Assembly: GCF_007858435.1 (NCBI RefSeq)
Contig: NZ_VIGW01000004.1
Span: 124,001 to 188,000 of the forward strand
Direction: 5' to 3'
Source of the DNA: Tsukamurella asaccharolytica
GTDB taxonomy: Bacteria > Actinomycetota > Actinomycetes > Mycobacteriales > Mycobacteriaceae
DNA: 64,000 nucleotides
In this document: positions 26,950 through 36,876 of the stretch, in pieces
Position numbering within the stretch: position 1 is the stretch's first letter
Layout of the letters: each line of letters starts with the position of its first letter
Program-made: the position numbers and the translations under genes
The notes under the pieces: model-generated
What the model saw: only the letters and a program-made list of their open reading frames with translations
What the model was told of the DNA's origin: nothing
Databases searched by the model: none

Positions 26950-28086
26950 GTGCCCTTCATCACCGATCGCCTGGCCGCCGCGGGGGGCGACGTCGGCGGC
27001 CGGGCGTCCGGCCCCTCCGAATCCCGGCCCACCGACGCCGAGTTCGCCAAGGCCGCCGTCGGGCGGGTCGACGCGGCGCGGATCCTGGCGCAGCTGCGTG
27101 CCAACGTCTTCGGACAGGACCAGGCGATCGAGTCGATCTTCAGGACCCTCTCGGTGGTGCAGGCCGGCCTCACCGACAAGACCCGTCCGCTCGCGAGTCA
27201 CCTGTTGGTGGGGCCGACCGGCACCGGCAAGACGGAGATCGTGCGGCAGCTCGCGTCCGCGCTGCGGACCGGGCCCGACGACTTCTGCCAGGTGGACATG
27301 TCGGCGATGGCGCAGGAGCACTACGCGGCCTCCTTCGCCGGGGCTCCGCCCGGTTACTCGGGCTCCAAGGAGGGGCTGAGCGTCTTCGACCGGGACCGGA
27401 TCGAGGGGACGGTCTCGATGCCGGGGATCGTGCTCTTCGACGAGGTCGAGAAGGCGCACACGACCGTGCTGCGGGCGCTGCTGCACGTCCTCGACCGTGG
27501 GCGGCTGACGCTCGCGAACGGTCAGCAGCGCTACGACTTCCGCAACTGCCTGGTGTTCATGACCTCCAACCTCGGCAGCCGCGAGCTGCGCGCCGAGCAG
27601 GAGGGACCGTGGCACCGCGCCGGGCGTTCGGTCTCGCGGCTGCTGCCCGCGGCGGCGGGGGAGCGGGTGGACCGGGTCCTGGAGGGGCGCCTCGATCGGA
27701 TCTCCGAGCAGTCGATCGCCCGGTTCTTCGATCCGGAGTTCCTCAACCGGATCGACGAGGTGACGCTCTTCGAGGAGCTCTCCCAGGACACCGCGGTCGA
27801 GGTGGCGCGCCACGAGCTGGCGATGTTCGCCGACCGGGCGCGCAAGCGCGGTGTGGACCTCACGGTCGACGACGCCGTGGCCGCACTCCTCGTCGAGACC
27901 GGATTCGACCCGGTCTACGGTGCGCGGTCGGTGCGCCGGGCGATCCGGCACGACGTGTGGCCGATGGTCGCCGAGGCGGTGATCACGCACCGGGCGGCGC
28001 GCATGGCCGACACCGCGAGCCGCGTCTCCGCTGCCCTCGTGGTCGACGACGGCGCGGTGCGCTGCCGTGTGGACGCGGCGGGCTAG
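26950..28086 (+). CDS. AmiB-like AAA+ ATPase
   Basis: 378-residue ClpA/B-type AAA+ ATPase with one ATPase module. Walker A is GPTGTGKTEI (about residue 90), Walker B IVLFDEVEKAH, sensor 1 VFMTSNLGS, and the C-terminal sensor 2 region GFDPVYGARSVRRAI. The short N-terminus lacks a ClpN or zinc domain. The gene follows amiE by two bases, like amiB in the Pseudomonas amiEBCRS operon, whose product is a ClpX-like ATPase of unclear purpose. It may remodel the amidase or its regulators; this is inference. GTG 26950 is chosen as the first start after the amiE stop. Confidence 0.82.
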   Translation: MPFITDRLAAAGGDVGGRASGPSESRPTDAEFAKAAVGRVDAARILAQLRANVFGQDQAIESIFRTLSVVQAGLTDKTRPLASHLLVGPTGTGKTEIVRQLASALRTGPDDFCQVDMSAMAQEHYAASFAGAPPGYSGSKEGLSVFDRDRIEGTVSMPGIVLFDEVEKAHTTVLRALLHVLDRGRLTLANGQQRYDFRNCLVFMTSNLGSRELRAEQEGPWHRAGRSVSRLLPAAAGERVDRVLEGRLDRISEQSIARFFDPEFLNRIDEVTLFEELSQDTAVEVARHELAMFADRARKRGVDLTVDDAVAALLVETGFDPVYGARSVRRAIRHDVWPMVAEAVITHRAARMADTASRVSAALVVDDGAVRCRVDAAG

Positions 28087-28090
28087 GTGC

Positions 28091-28813
28091 TCAGATCCGC
28101 CGCTGCAGCGCCTCGGCGGCCTGGAGGAGGTCCGCGGCCCAGCGAGCCCCGGGTCGGCGGCCCATGCGGTCGATGGGCCCCGAGACCGAGATCGCCGCGA
28201 TCACCTCGCCCCGCGGATTGCGGACCGGCGCGGAGACGCTCGCGACGCCGGACTCGCGCTCCCCGGCGCTCTGCGCCCAGCCTCGCTTGCGCACCTCGGC
28301 GAGCGCGCGGTCGGTGAAGGAGGAGTCGGCCCGCGGGTCCGCCCACGCGGCGAGCACCTTCGCGCCCGAGCCGGCGGTCATCGGCAGCCGGGATCCCACC
28401 GGCACGGTGTCCCGCAGACCCGACGGCGGCTCGGCGGCCGCGACACAGACCCGGTGATCGCCCTCCCGTCGATACAGCTGCACGGACTCGCCGGTGATCT
28501 CGCGGAGCCGGGGGAGCACCAGCGCCGCCGTGTCGACCAGAGCGTCGGCCGTGCTGGCCGCGAGCTCGCGCAGCGTGTTTCCGGGCCGCCACAGCCCGTC
28601 ACCGTCCCGGGTGAGCAGTCCGTGCAACTCCAGCCCTACGGCCAGACGGTGCGCGGTCGCCCGCGGTAGGCCGGTCCGGCCGCACAGGTCGGCGAGGCTC
28701 GCGGGCTCCTCCGCGGCCGCGCGCAGCACCGCGACGGACTTGTCGAGCACGCCGATCCCGCTCACCGTGGTCAGACTTTCGGGGGCGTCCGGCAGTGCGG
28801 TATCCTTTCCCAT
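28091..28813 (-). CDS. IclR family regulator, probable leuCD repressor
   Basis: 240-residue IclR protein: N-terminal winged helix ([18 protein letters not shown], then [23 protein letters not shown]) and C-terminal effector domain ([23 protein letters not shown]). It is divergent from leuC as in mycobacteria (Rv2989), streptomycetes (NdgR) and Corynebacterium (LtbR), where the relative represses leuB/leuCD. A TAGTAT -10 on the minus strand ends six bases before the ATG (leaderless), and overlaps the leuC -10 on the other strand. It converges on amiB with a 4-base gap. Confidence 0.9.
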   Translation of the reverse strand: MGKDTALPDAPESLTTVSGIGVLDKSVAVLRAAAEEPASLADLCGRTGLPRATAHRLAVGLELHGLLTRDGDGLWRPGNTLRELAASTADALVDTAALVLPRLREITGESVQLYRREGDHRVCVAAAEPPSGLRDTVPVGSRLPMTAGSGAKVLAAWADPRADSSFTDRALAEVRKRGWAQSAGERESGVASVSAPVRNPRGEVIAAISVSGPIDRMGRRPGARWAADLLQAAEALQRRI

Positions 28814-28835
28814 AGTTCGATACTAGTCTCTCGCA
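28811..28835. promoter_or_regulatory. iclR-leuC divergent overlapping promoters
   Basis: The sequence ATACTAGTCT (28820-28829) contains a minus-strand -10 TAGTAT (28825-28820), six bases before the iclR ATG, and plus-strand -10 candidates TACTAG and TAGTCT. Both promoters share the ACTAGT core, so RNA polymerase cannot occupy both at once, and an IclR protein bound here would control both genes. Confidence 0.65.
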
Positions 28836-28900
28836 TGGTGGGATTCAACGCGCAGCCCGCGTCCACCTGTCGGGCGAAGATCATGGAGCAGGTGGGAATC

Positions 28901-30334
28901 ATGCAGCCGCGCACAATGGCCGAGAAGGTCTGGGACCAGCACGTCGTCGTCAAGGGGGAGGGCGAGGGTGCCTCGCGCGAACCCGACCTCATCTACATCG
29001 ACCTGCATCTCGTGCACGAGGTCACCAGCCCACAGGCGTTCGACGGTCTGCGCCTGGCCGGTCGGCGGGTGCGGCGTCCCGACCTCACCATCGCCACCGA
29101 GGATCACAACGTGCCCACCGACACGCTGGTCCAGCCCATCGCCGACGAGGTATCACGGACGCAGGTGGAGACGCTGCGCCGCAACTGCGCCGAGTTCGGC
29201 GTCCGGCTGCACTCCATGGGCGACGGCGAGCAGGGCATCGTCCACGTGATGGGACCGCAGCTCGGCCTGACCCAACCCGGCATGACCGTGGTCTGCGGCG
29301 ATAGTCACACGTCCACGCACGGCGCGTTCGGGGCCATCGCGATGGGCATCGGCACCTCCGAAGTCGAGCACGTGCTGGCCACTCAGACGCTGCCGCTCAA
29401 GCCTTTCAAAACCATGGCCATCAACGTCTCCGGCGAGCTGCAGCCCGGCGTGACCTCCAAGGACCTCATCCTGGCGATCATCGCCAAGATCGGCACCGGC
29501 GGCGGTCAGGGCTATGTCCTCGAGTACCGGGGCAGCGCCATCGAGAAGCTGTCGATGGAGGCGCGGATGACCATCTGCAACATGTCGATCGAGGCCGGCG
29601 CCCGCGCCGGGCTGATCGCTCCCGATCAGATCACCTACGACTACATCGAAGGCCGCGAGCACGCGCCCAAGGGTGCCGAATGGGATGCCGCGATCGAGGC
29701 CTGGGACGCCCTCCGCACCGACGAGGGCGCGGTTTTCGACGCCGAGGTCGATATCGACGGCAGCGCTATCACCCCCTTCGTCACCTGGGGCACCAACCCC
29801 GGCCAGGGTGCGCCGCTGAGCGGGTCGGTGCCCGATCCGGAGTCCTTCGGCTCCGACGGCGAGAAGGAGACCGCCGCGAAGGCCCTGCAGTACATGGACC
29901 TCCAGGCCGGTACCCCGCTGCGCGACATCGCCGTGGACGCCGTCTTCGTCGGATCGTGCACGAACGGACGGATCGAGGATCTGCGCGCCGTCGCCGAGAT
30001 CCTGCGCGGCCGCAGGGTGGCCGCCGGGGTCCGCATGCTCGTCGTCCCCGGATCGATGCGGGTGCGTGCCCAGGCCGAGGAGGAGGGCCTGGGGCAGGTC
30101 TTCCTCGACGCCGGGGCGGAGTGGCGCCAGGCCGGATGCTCGATGTGCCTCGGGATGAATCCGGACCAGCTCGCTCCCGGCGAGCGGTCCGCGTCCACGT
30201 CCAACCGCAACTTCGAGGGGCGTCAGGGCAAGGGCAGCCGCACGCACCTGGTCTCGCCGGCGGTCGCCGCCGCGACGGCCGTGCGCGGCACCCTCTCCGC
30301 CCCGGCCGATCTGGCCCCCGTCCCCGGCGCCTAG
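28901..30334 (+). CDS. leuC: 3-isopropylmalate dehydratase large subunit
   Basis: Aconitase-family subunit that with LeuD converts 2- to 3-isopropylmalate. The Fe-S ligands are visible: Cys in [14 protein letters not shown] and the pair in [13 protein letters not shown]; also [15 protein letters not shown] start at ATG 28901 ([13 protein letters not shown]), which fits family length (about 478 residues) and has AGGTGG five bases upstream. ATG 28883 is close; ATG 28835 would be leaderless behind the TAGTCT -10 but adds 22 non-conserved residues. leuD follows after 29 bases. Confidence 0.96.
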   Translation: MQPRTMAEKVWDQHVVVKGEGEGASREPDLIYIDLHLVHEVTSPQAFDGLRLAGRRVRRPDLTIATEDHNVPTDTLVQPIADEVSRTQVETLRRNCAEFGVRLHSMGDGEQGIVHVMGPQLGLTQPGMTVVCGDSHTSTHGAFGAIAMGIGTSEVEHVLATQTLPLKPFKTMAINVSGELQPGVTSKDLILAIIAKIGTGGGQGYVLEYRGSAIEKLSMEARMTICNMSIEAGARAGLIAPDQITYDYIEGREHAPKGAEWDAAIEAWDALRTDEGAVFDAEVDIDGSAITPFVTWGTNPGQGAPLSGSVPDPESFGSDGEKETAAKALQYMDLQAGTPLRDIAVDAVFVGSCTNGRIEDLRAVAEILRGRRVAAGVRMLVVPGSMRVRAQAEEEGLGQVFLDAGAEWRQAGCSMCLGMNPDQLAPGERSASTSNRNFEGRQGKGSRTHLVSPAVAAATAVRGTLSAPADLAPVPGA

Positions 30335-30363
30335 CGCCCATCCACAGTCGAAGGAGAACGACC

Positions 30364-30951
30364 ATGGAAGCCATCGTCACCCACACCGGCATCGGTGTGC
30401 CGCTGCGCCGCACCAACGTCGATACCGACCAGATCATCCCCGCCGTCTACCTCAAGCGCGTGACGCGCACCGGGTTCGAGGACGGGCTGTTCTCGGCGTG
30501 GCGCGCCGACCCGGACTTCATCCTCAACGTCCCGCCCTACGACAAGGGCTCCGTGCTCGTCGCCGGACCGGACTTCGGCACCGGCAGCTCTCGCGAGCAC
30601 GCCGTCTGGGCGCTCATGGACTACGGCTTCCGGGTGGTCATCTCGTCGCGCTTCGCGGACATCTTCCGCGGTAACTCGGGCAAGGCGGGCCTCGTGGCGG
30701 CCCTGGTCGAGCAGGAGAACGTCGAGCTGCTCTGGAAGGCCCTCGAGAACAACCCCGGGCTGGAGGTCACCGTCGACCTGGAGCATCGGACTGTCGTCGC
30801 CGGGGACGTGGTGGTCCCCTTCACGATCGACGACCCGGTCCGGCACCGTCTGATGGCGGGACTCGACGACATCGGCATCACCATGCAGCAGGACTCGGCG
30901 ATCACCGAGTTCGAAAGCCGAAGGCCCGCATACAAACCCGTTACTCTCTAG
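30364..30951 (+). CDS. leuD: 3-isopropylmalate dehydratase small subunit
   Basis: 195-residue swivel-domain partner of LeuC. Motifs: [15 protein letters not shown] near the N-terminus and [24 protein letters not shown]-type ribosome-binding site precedes ATG 30364. It is the last gene of leuCD, followed by a strong terminator. Confidence 0.97.
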   Translation: MEAIVTHTGIGVPLRRTNVDTDQIIPAVYLKRVTRTGFEDGLFSAWRADPDFILNVPPYDKGSVLVAGPDFGTGSSREHAVWALMDYGFRVVISSRFADIFRGNSGKAGLVAALVEQENVELLWKALENNPGLEVTVDLEHRTVVAGDVVVPFTIDDPVRHRLMAGLDDIGITMQQDSAITEFESRRPAYKPVTL

Positions 30952-30966
30952 CGCGAAAACCCTGCA

Positions 30967-30998
30967 GTGGCGGCACCGGATCGAACCGGTGCCGCCAC
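30967..30998 (+). terminator. Terminator of leuCD
   Basis: GTGGCGGCACCGG (30967-30979), loop ATCGAA, CCGGTGCCGCCAC (30986-30998), then TTGTCATT. A perfect 13-bp stem. Confidence 0.9.
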
Positions 30999-31039
30999 TT
31001 GTCATTCCGACACACCTTCGATCAAATCTGGCGTGGCTC

Positions 31040-31069
31040 TTGGATTGAATGCAATTGTGCGTTTACGGT
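31040..31069 (+). promoter_or_regulatory. hupB promoter
   Basis: TTGGAT (31040-31045) and TACGGT (31064-31069) are spaced by 18 bases, predicting a start near 31076 and a 45-base untranslated leader with GAGGGAAG before the ATG. This is among the few genes here with a normal leader. Confidence 0.55.
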
Positions 31070-31120
31070 GTCCCTAGTTGGCTCAGCGGTGAGCCTCCGA
31101 CCACAGAGGGAAGATCGTCC

Positions 31121-31810
31121 ATGAACAAGGCAGAACTGATCGAGGCGCTCACCGAGAAGCTGGGCACCGACCGCCGGACCGCCGGCGCCGCCGTCGAGGC
31201 GATCGTGGACACGATCGTCCGGGCCGTCCATGCCGGTGAGTCCGTCACCATCACGGGCTTCGGCGTCTTCGAGCAGCGCAAGCGCGCGGCTCGTGTGGCC
31301 CGCAACCCGCGCACCGGCGAGACCGTGAAGGTCAAGCCCACCTCCGTCCCCGCGTTCCGCCCCGGTGCGCAGTTCAAGGCTGTGATCTCCGGCTCGGCGA
31401 AGCTGCCGGCCTCGGGCCCGGCCGTCCGTCGTAGCTCGGCCACCGCGGCCGCGCCCGCCAAGAAGGCGGCGGCGAAGAAGGCTCCGGCGAAGGCCGCCAA
31501 GGCGACCGCCGCCAAGGCGACCGCGAAGAAGGCTCCGGCGAAGGCGACCAAGGCCGCCCCCGCGAAGAAGGCCGCGACCACGGCGCCGGCGAAGAAGGCA
31601 GCCACCAAGGCTCCCGCGAAGAAGGCGGCCACCAAGGCGCCGGCGAAGAAGGCTCCGGCGAAGACCGCGCCGGCGAAGAAGGCCGCGACCAAGGCGCCGG
31701 CGAAGAAGGCTCCGGCGAAGACCGCGCCGGCGAAGAAGGCCGCGACCAAGGCTCCCGCGAAGAAGGCTCCGGCCAAGAAGGCTCCCGCGAAGAAGGCCGC
31801 CAAGAAGTAG
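31121..31810 (+). CDS. hupB: HU-type nucleoid protein with Lys/Ala-rich tail
   Basis: DNA-binding nucleoid protein of 229 residues. Residues 1-90 are a standard HU fold: [15 protein letters not shown], then [21 protein letters not shown] and the DNA-binding arm. From about residue 100 to the end it is low-complexity, with about a dozen [11 protein letters not shown] units, the histone-H1-like tail of mycobacterial HupB (Hlp). The tail binds DNA and is a target of modification in mycobacteria. ATG 31121 has GAGGGAAG upstream; an in-frame ATG further up gives non-conserved residues. Monocistronic between terminators. Confidence 0.96.
   Translation: MNKAELIEALTEKLGTDRRTAGAAVEAIVDTIVRAVHAGESVTITGFGVFEQRKRAARVARNPRTGETVKVKPTSVPAFRPGAQFKAVISGSAKLPASGPAVRRSSATAAAPAKKAAAKKAPAKAAKATAAKATAKKAPAKATKAAPAKKAATTAPAKKAATKAPAKKAATKAPAKKAPAKTAPAKKAATKAPAKKAPAKTAPAKKAATKAPAKKAPAKKAPAKKAAKK
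31440..31800 (+). repeat. Degenerate repeats encoding the HupB PAKKA tail
   Basis: The 3' half of hupB is built of diverged in-frame units such as GCGCCGGCGAAGAAGGC, alternating with GCTCCGGCGAAG and GCTCCCGCGAAG. A 63-base block (about 31642-31704) is nearly repeated at 31705-31752. Such DNA is prone to length change. Confidence 0.7.
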
Positions 31811-31830
31811 ACCCACCCGTCGGGCCCGCC

Positions 31831-31859
31831 GCCCCTGGATGCCTCAGTGCTCCAGGGGC
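31831..31859. terminator. Hairpin between hupB and mutT1
   Basis: GCCCCTGGA (31831-31839) and TCCAGGGGC (31851-31859) form a 9-bp stem with an 11-base loop. It overlaps the 3' end of the convergent mutT1 gene. Confidence 0.7.
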
Positions 31860-32791
31860 AGCGGGCTGTCGATGTGGTCCATGGTCAGCAGGCGTCCGCC
31901 CTCGGTGGTGAGCACCCAGACGCTGGCCTTACGGTTGCGGGCCGCGGGCAGGCGCACGCCGTCTGCCCCGGCCCACCACGCGGTGAGGTCCGGGATCACT
32001 CCGCCCTGGCTGCACACCACGGGCACGGTGCCCGATTCCTCGCCCATCCGCGCGATTTCGCGGACCCGGCGATGCGTGGCTGCAGGATCGCGGGCGTAGG
32101 CGGTCTCCGACATCGTGGGCTCCTCCACCAGCGGCAGGCCCGTCTCGGCCGCCAGCGGCTCCAGGGTCTGCGTGCATCGCACCGGCGGCGCCGAGAGCAG
32201 GCGACCGGGCCGGAAGACCCCCACGAGGTCCACCAGGGCCTCCGCTTGCGCCCGTCCGTTGCGGTCCAACGGTCGCGCGAGGTCGTCGCCCTGGTATCCC
32301 TGCTTCCGGCCGGCCTTGGCGTGCCGGACGATCAGCATCGTCGCCGTGGACTGCGGTTGCTTGCCGAAGGCCCGCAGGATCCGCCGGTCGATCGGGTAGC
32401 TCAGGAGGGCCGTCGCCGCCCGCACCGGCAGCCAGCGGAGTTCGTCGGTTTCCTCGTTCGGTGCGAAGACGCCGGGCCCCGCCAAGGCCGACCAGTATCC
32501 GACACGCTTGCGCGCCGTCTCGCCGCCCCGGCCGTGCCGCTTGCGCCGCGGCACGTCGTACGACACCTGCCCCACGGCCCGCACGAACCGGGCCGAGAAT
32601 CCCGTCTCTTCGACCACCTCGCGCAGCCCCGCCACGACGGGATTCTCGTCGGGCTCCACATGACCCTTCGGCAGGGACCAGTCGTCGTACCGGGGGCGAT
32701 GCACCACAGCCACTTCCGGCCCGTCCGGCGAGGGGCGCCAGAGCACGCCACCGGAGGCGCGGACGACCGCGCCCCTGCCCCCGCCGCTCAC
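31844..32791 (-). CDS. mutT1: Nudix hydrolase / histidine phosphatase, MutT1
   Basis: Two-domain sanitising enzyme of 315 residues. The Nudix domain comes first, with box [22 protein letters not shown] (about residues 45-66); from about 150 a histidine-phosphatase domain starts with LIVRHAKAG. In mycobacteria MutT1 hydrolyses 8-oxo-dGTP and diadenosine polyphosphates. This fusion architecture is characteristic of actinobacteria. Its start overlaps the ppk stop by four bases, so ppk and mutT1 are cotranscribed. It converges on hupB. Confidence 0.94.
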   Translation of the reverse strand: MSGGGRGAVVRASGGVLWRPSPDGPEVAVVHRPRYDDWSLPKGHVEPDENPVVAGLREVVEETGFSARFVRAVGQVSYDVPRRKRHGRGGETARKRVGYWSALAGPGVFAPNEETDELRWLPVRAATALLSYPIDRRILRAFGKQPQSTATMLIVRHAKAGRKQGYQGDDLARPLDRNGRAQAEALVDLVGVFRPGRLLSAPPVRCTQTLEPLAAETGLPLVEEPTMSETAYARDPAATHRRVREIARMGEESGTVPVVCSQGGVIPDLTAWWAGADGVRLPAARNRKASVWVLTTEGGRLLTMDHIDSPLPLEH

Positions 32792-34980
32792 CGCTGGCTC
32801 GCGCGGTGTGCGCGCATGAGTTCCCGCTGGTGGTCACGGACGTCCTCGCCCGGCGCGGGGGAGGCGTTCCAGTTGCCGTCCCCGTCGAGCACCCAGCACC
32901 GGGTCGCGGGATCCAGGGCGGAGTCGAATATCTCGCCCAGCTGCCGCGTGAGCCGCGGATCCTTCACCTGCGCCATGACCTCGACGCGCCGGTCGAGGTT
33001 GCGGTGCATCATGTCGGCGCTGCCGATCCAGAACTCGTCCGCGCCGCGGAAGTGCAGGATCCGGGAGTGCTCCAGGAACTGCCCGAGAATCGATCGGACG
33101 GTGATGTTCTCGCTCACCCCGGGGACTCCCGGCCGCAGGGCGCAGATGCCGCGCACGACGACCTCGACGCGCACGCCCGCCTGGCTCGCCCGGTACAGCG
33201 CGTCGATGATCTGCTCGTCCACCACGGCGTTCGCCTTGAGCTGCACCCCGGCGGGCTCGCCCTGGCGCTGCAGCTCGATCTCGCGGTCGATCCGCTCGAC
33301 GATGCCCGACCGGATGCCGTGCGGCGCGACCATGAGGTTGCGGTACTCCTCCTTGCGGGAGTAGCCCGTGAGCCGGTTGAACAGGTCCGTCAGGTCGGCG
33401 CCCAGATCCGGGTCGGCGGTGAACAGGCCGACGTCCTCGTACAGGCGCGCCGTCTTCGGGTTGTAGTTGCCCGTGCCGATGTGGCAGTAGCGGCGGATCG
33501 TCGAGCCCTCGCGCCGGACCACCAGGCAGGTCTTGCAATGCGTCTTCAGGCCCACCAGGCCGTACACCACGTGGACGCCCGCTTGCTCGAGCTTGCGAGC
33601 CCACTTGATGTTCGCCTGCTCGTCGAACCGGGCCTTGATCTCGACCAGCGCCACGACCTGCTTGCCCGCCTCCGCGGCGTCGATCAGCGCGTCCACGATG
33701 GGCGAGTCGCCCGAGGTGCGGTACAGCGTCTGCTTGATCGCCAGCACGTGCGGATCCGCGGCCGCCTGCTCGATGAACCGCTGCACGCTGGTCGAGAAGG
33801 AGTCGTACGGGTGGTGCACCAGCACGTCGCCCTCGCGGAGGGTGGCGAAGACGCTCTTCGGGGTCTCCCGCTCGCCGAACGCAGGGTGGGTGACGGGGAC
33901 GAAGGGCTTTTCCTTCAGGTCCGGCCGGTCCACGCCGTACAGCTCGAACAGGCAGTTCAGGTCCAGCAGGCCGGGCACGGTGATGACGTCCGCCGGGTCC
34001 ACGTCCAGCTCGCGCAGCAACAGCTCCAGCATGTGCTCGGACATGTCCTCCGCCACCTCGAGGCGCACTGGCGAACCGAAACGACGCCGCGCGAGCTCCC
34101 GCTCGAGGGCCTGCAGCAGATCCTCGTCGCGGTCCTCCTCGACCTCGAAGTCGGCGTTGCGCGTGATCCGGAAGACGTGGTGTTCCGAGACCGTCATGCC
34201 CGGGAAAAGGACGTCCAGGTGCGCCGAGATCAGGTCCTCGAGTGGGAGCACCGCGTGATCCATCCGCTCGGAGCGCACCGAGACCATCCGGGCGACGTTG
34301 TCCGGCACCTTGACGCGCGCGAAATGCTCGCCGCCCGTGCTGGTGTCGACGACGGCCACCGCCAGGTTGAGGGAGAGCCCCGAGATGTACGGGAACGGAT
34401 GCGCGGGGTCCACCGCGAGCGGCGTGAGCACCGGGAATACCTGCGTGTGGAAATAGCCGGTGAGGTTCTCGCGCTCGGCCGGGTTCAGGTCCGCCCAGCT
34501 GACGACCGAGATGCCCTGCGCCGCCAGCTCCGGTCGCACGGCGTCGCTGAAGACCAGGGCGTGCTTGTGCGAGAGTTCCTGGGTGCGCTGGGAGATCAGC
34601 CGCAGCTGCTCTCGGGGCGAGAGGCCGTCCGCCGAGCGGACCGACAGGCCCATCTGGTCGCGCCGCTTGAGCCCGGCGACCCGGACCATGAAGAACTCGT
34701 CCAGGTTCGATGCGAAGATCGCGAGGAACTTGGCGCGCTCCAGCAGCGGCAGTGAGGCGTCCTCCGCCATCGCCAGCACGCGGGCGTTGAAGTCGAGCCA
34801 GCTCAGCTCCCGGTTCAGGTATCGGTCCGCGGGCAGGTCACTGGGTACCTCCGCCGGCGCGGCGGGCGGCGCCGTCGGGATCGCCGTCGGCCTGACCGAG
34901 GGCGGCAGTTCGGTGTCGGCGACCGCGGTGCTCGCTGCGGGCGTCGACTCGGCGGAGGGGGCGGGAGGCTCGGTCGTCAC
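32788..34980 (-). CDS. ppk: Polyphosphate kinase 1
   Basis: Makes inorganic polyphosphate from ATP. The 730-residue protein has the N-terminal helical domain ([14 protein letters not shown]), head domain, and two C-terminal PLD-like domains with the autophosphorylated His in the [21 protein letters not shown] region (about residue 480) and the second His in [22 protein letters not shown] Pro/Thr/Ala-rich tail of about 50 residues precedes the conserved start. Overlaps by four bases with fbiD upstream and mutT1 downstream, forming one minus-strand operon. Confidence 0.96.
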   Translation of the reverse strand: MTTEPPAPSAESTPAASTAVADTELPPSVRPTAIPTAPPAAPAEVPSDLPADRYLNRELSWLDFNARVLAMAEDASLPLLERAKFLAIFASNLDEFFMVRVAGLKRRDQMGLSVRSADGLSPREQLRLISQRTQELSHKHALVFSDAVRPELAAQGISVVSWADLNPAERENLTGYFHTQVFPVLTPLAVDPAHPFPYISGLSLNLAVAVVDTSTGGEHFARVKVPDNVARMVSVRSERMDHAVLPLEDLISAHLDVLFPGMTVSEHHVFRITRNADFEVEEDRDEDLLQALERELARRRFGSPVRLEVAEDMSEHMLELLLRELDVDPADVITVPGLLDLNCLFELYGVDRPDLKEKPFVPVTHPAFGERETPKSVFATLREGDVLVHHPYDSFSTSVQRFIEQAAADPHVLAIKQTLYRTSGDSPIVDALIDAAEAGKQVVALVEIKARFDEQANIKWARKLEQAGVHVVYGLVGLKTHCKTCLVVRREGSTIRRYCHIGTGNYNPKTARLYEDVGLFTADPDLGADLTDLFNRLTGYSRKEEYRNLMVAPHGIRSGIVERIDREIELQRQGEPAGVQLKANAVVDEQIIDALYRASQAGVRVEVVVRGICALRPGVPGVSENITVRSILGQFLEHSRILHFRGADEFWIGSADMMHRNLDRRVEVMAQVKDPRLTRQLGEIFDSALDPATRCWVLDGDGNWNASPAPGEDVRDHQRELMRAHRASQR

Positions 34981-35678
34981 CGCTCCATTCTGGCGTATCG
35001 GCCGCGTGTCTTCGACGCGAACTCCCGATCCGCCGCGGCGAGCACCGCTGCGGTGCGCTCACCCAGGGCCCCGGCTCCTGCGAGGTCCTGCGGCGTGTCG
35101 ACGTCCGTGCGCAGCCCGGGCCACGGACCGGCATGCCGCGCGGCCCCGCCGGCTCGGTGCGCCGCCGCGGAATCCGGCCCGAACGCCGCACGCAACGCGG
35201 TCCCCGGGGGCGCGTAGAGCGCCGCGGTCCCGGTGCCGGCGTGATCGGGGGCGAATCCCCGCCGACCGGCCGTCGCGGCGAGGAAGGCCGTGAGCTCGGC
35301 GGGCGTCACCCCGGGCAGGTCCGCCTGCAGTGCCAGCACCGCCACCCCGGGCCCGTGCTCGGCGCGCGCGGCGCGCGCCCCCGCCTCGAGTGCGGCGTTG
35401 AGGCCGCCGGGTGCCGGTTCGTCGACGGTGCGCGCACCGGCCGCCTCCGCCGCGGCACGGACCGCGGGATCGGGGGAGACCACGTGCACGCCGACGACGC
35501 CCGGCGTCGCGGCAGCCGTGGCGAGCGTGTCCAATAGCATCGCCAGCACGAGGCCGGGGACGGCCTCCCGGCGTCCGTCGCCGGGCGCGGCGAAACGGGA
35601 TTTGGCGGCCTCGAGCGACTTCACGGCGGTCACCACAACGACGGCGGGGCCCGCGTCGGCCCCGTGCGGTGAGGTCAT
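34977..35678 (-). CDS. fbiD: Phosphoenolpyruvate/2-phospholactate guanylyltransferase (F420 synthesis)
   Basis: CofC/FbiD enzyme of 233 residues, which activates phosphoenolpyruvate (in mycobacteria) or 2-phospholactate with GTP for coenzyme F420 synthesis. Nucleotidyltransferase features: [18 protein letters not shown] at the N-terminus, [13 protein letters not shown] with the metal-binding Asp, and [19 protein letters not shown] 35678 is preferred because TACATT lies seven bases upstream on the minus strand (leaderless); a longer start at 35750 is unlikely. It is first in an operon with ppk and mutT1. Confidence 0.92.
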   Translation of the reverse strand: MTSPHGADAGPAVVVVTAVKSLEAAKSRFAAPGDGRREAVPGLVLAMLLDTLATAAATPGVVGVHVVSPDPAVRAAAEAAGARTVDEPAPGGLNAALEAGARAARAEHGPGVAVLALQADLPGVTPAELTAFLAATAGRRGFAPDHAGTGTAALYAPPGTALRAAFGPDSAAAHRAGGAARHAGPWPGLRTDVDTPQDLAGAGALGERTAAVLAAADREFASKTRGRYARMER

Positions 35679-35788
35679 GACCACCAATGTAGGCGTGCTG
35701 AACCGACCCTGCCGTCTCCGGGCGGGCGATAGGCTCTTCCGGGTGCCCACGAATCCGGTGGGCGGGTGCGCTGCGAGGAAGGGCTCGG

Positions 35789-36820
35789 ATGGTCGACGTT
35801 GCGGTCATGGGGGCGGGTTCGTTCGGAACCGCGATGGCGAAGGTCTTCGCGGACGCCACCCGCCCGGAGCCGCACCGGGTGCGGTTGTGGTGCCGCCGCC
35901 AGGAGGTCGCCGACCAGATCAACGCGACGAGGATCAACGCCCAGTACCTGCCCGAGGGCGTGCTCCCCGAGAACCTTTCCGCGACACACGATCCGGAGGA
36001 GGCGATGCGCGGCGCCGGGCTCGTGGTGCTGGCCGTCCCCTCGCAGTCGCTGCGCGCGAACCTGCGCGACTGGGGCCACCTGATCCCGCCGGACGTGACC
36101 GTGGTGAACCTGGCCAAGGGCATCGAGATCGGGACTCTCGACCGCATGAGCGAGGTCGTCGTCGACGCCGCCGGCATCGACCGGGACCGGATCGCCGTCC
36201 TCACCGGCCCCAACTTCGCCCGGGAGATCGCCACGGGCCAGCCCACCCTCGCCGTCATCGCCTCGGACAACGTGGACCGCGCCTCCCACGCCCAGTACCT
36301 GGTACGCACCGATTACTTCCGGCCCTACACCAGCGACGACGTCGTGGGCTGCGAGATCGGCGGCGCCACCAAGAACGTCATCGCGCTCGTCTGCGGCATC
36401 GCCTCCGGCATCAACCTGGGCGAGAACTCGCGGGCCGCGATCATCACCCGCGGCCTTGCCGAGACACTGCGACTCGGCACCGCCCTGGGCGCCCAGCCGC
36501 TCACCCTGGCGGGCCTGGCCGGCGTCGGCGACCTCGTCGCCACCTGCAGCTCGCCCCAGTCCCGCAACTTCAGCTTCGGCGCGCGCCTCGGCCAGGGCAT
36601 GACCGTCGAGCAGGCGCAGGCCGCGGCGCACGGCCAGGTCGCCGAGGGCGCCAAATCGTGCATCTCCATCGCCGACCTGGCGCGACGCGTGGGAGTCGAG
36701 ATGCCGCTCACGGAGGCGGTGCGCGCGGTCTGCTACGACGGCGTACCCGTCTCCCGCGCCATGGACGACCTGCTCAATCGCGACGTCGGCGGCGAGTGGC
36801 GGCCCGAGGACGCTGAGTAA
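35789..36820 (+). CDS. gpsA: Glycerol-3-phosphate dehydrogenase (NAD(P)+)
   Basis: Makes sn-glycerol-3-phosphate for phospholipids. The 343-residue protein has the Rossmann motif [32 protein letters not shown], the catalytic Lys in [14 protein letters not shown] and the signature [24 protein letters not shown] -10 (35730-35735) gives a ~47-base leader; AGGAAGG precedes the ATG. The ddl gene follows, the same order as in mycobacteria. Confidence 0.97.
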   Translation: MVDVAVMGAGSFGTAMAKVFADATRPEPHRVRLWCRRQEVADQINATRINAQYLPEGVLPENLSATHDPEEAMRGAGLVVLAVPSQSLRANLRDWGHLIPPDVTVVNLAKGIEIGTLDRMSEVVVDAAGIDRDRIAVLTGPNFAREIATGQPTLAVIASDNVDRASHAQYLVRTDYFRPYTSDDVVGCEIGGATKNVIALVCGIASGINLGENSRAAIITRGLAETLRLGTALGAQPLTLAGLAGVGDLVATCSSPQSRNFSFGARLGQGMTVEQAQAAAHGQVAEGAKSCISIADLARRVGVEMPLTEAVRAVCYDGVPVSRAMDDLLNRDVGGEWRPEDAE

Positions 36821-36876
36821 CGCCGCGCGGCGCACCGCGTGGCCCTCCGTACGGCCGACCCGTAAGGTGGGCGACC

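Noticed and set aside
31440-31800. HupB tail repeat as a CRISPR-like array
   Set aside because: Units are in frame, diverged and encode PAKKA; there are no constant-length unique spacers.
35743-35790. GTG right after a TAGGCT -10 upstream of gpsA as a leaderless ORF
   Set aside because: The frame from GTG 35743 runs out of phase across gpsA without family support; the -10 more simply gives gpsA a 47-base leader with a good ribosome-binding site.
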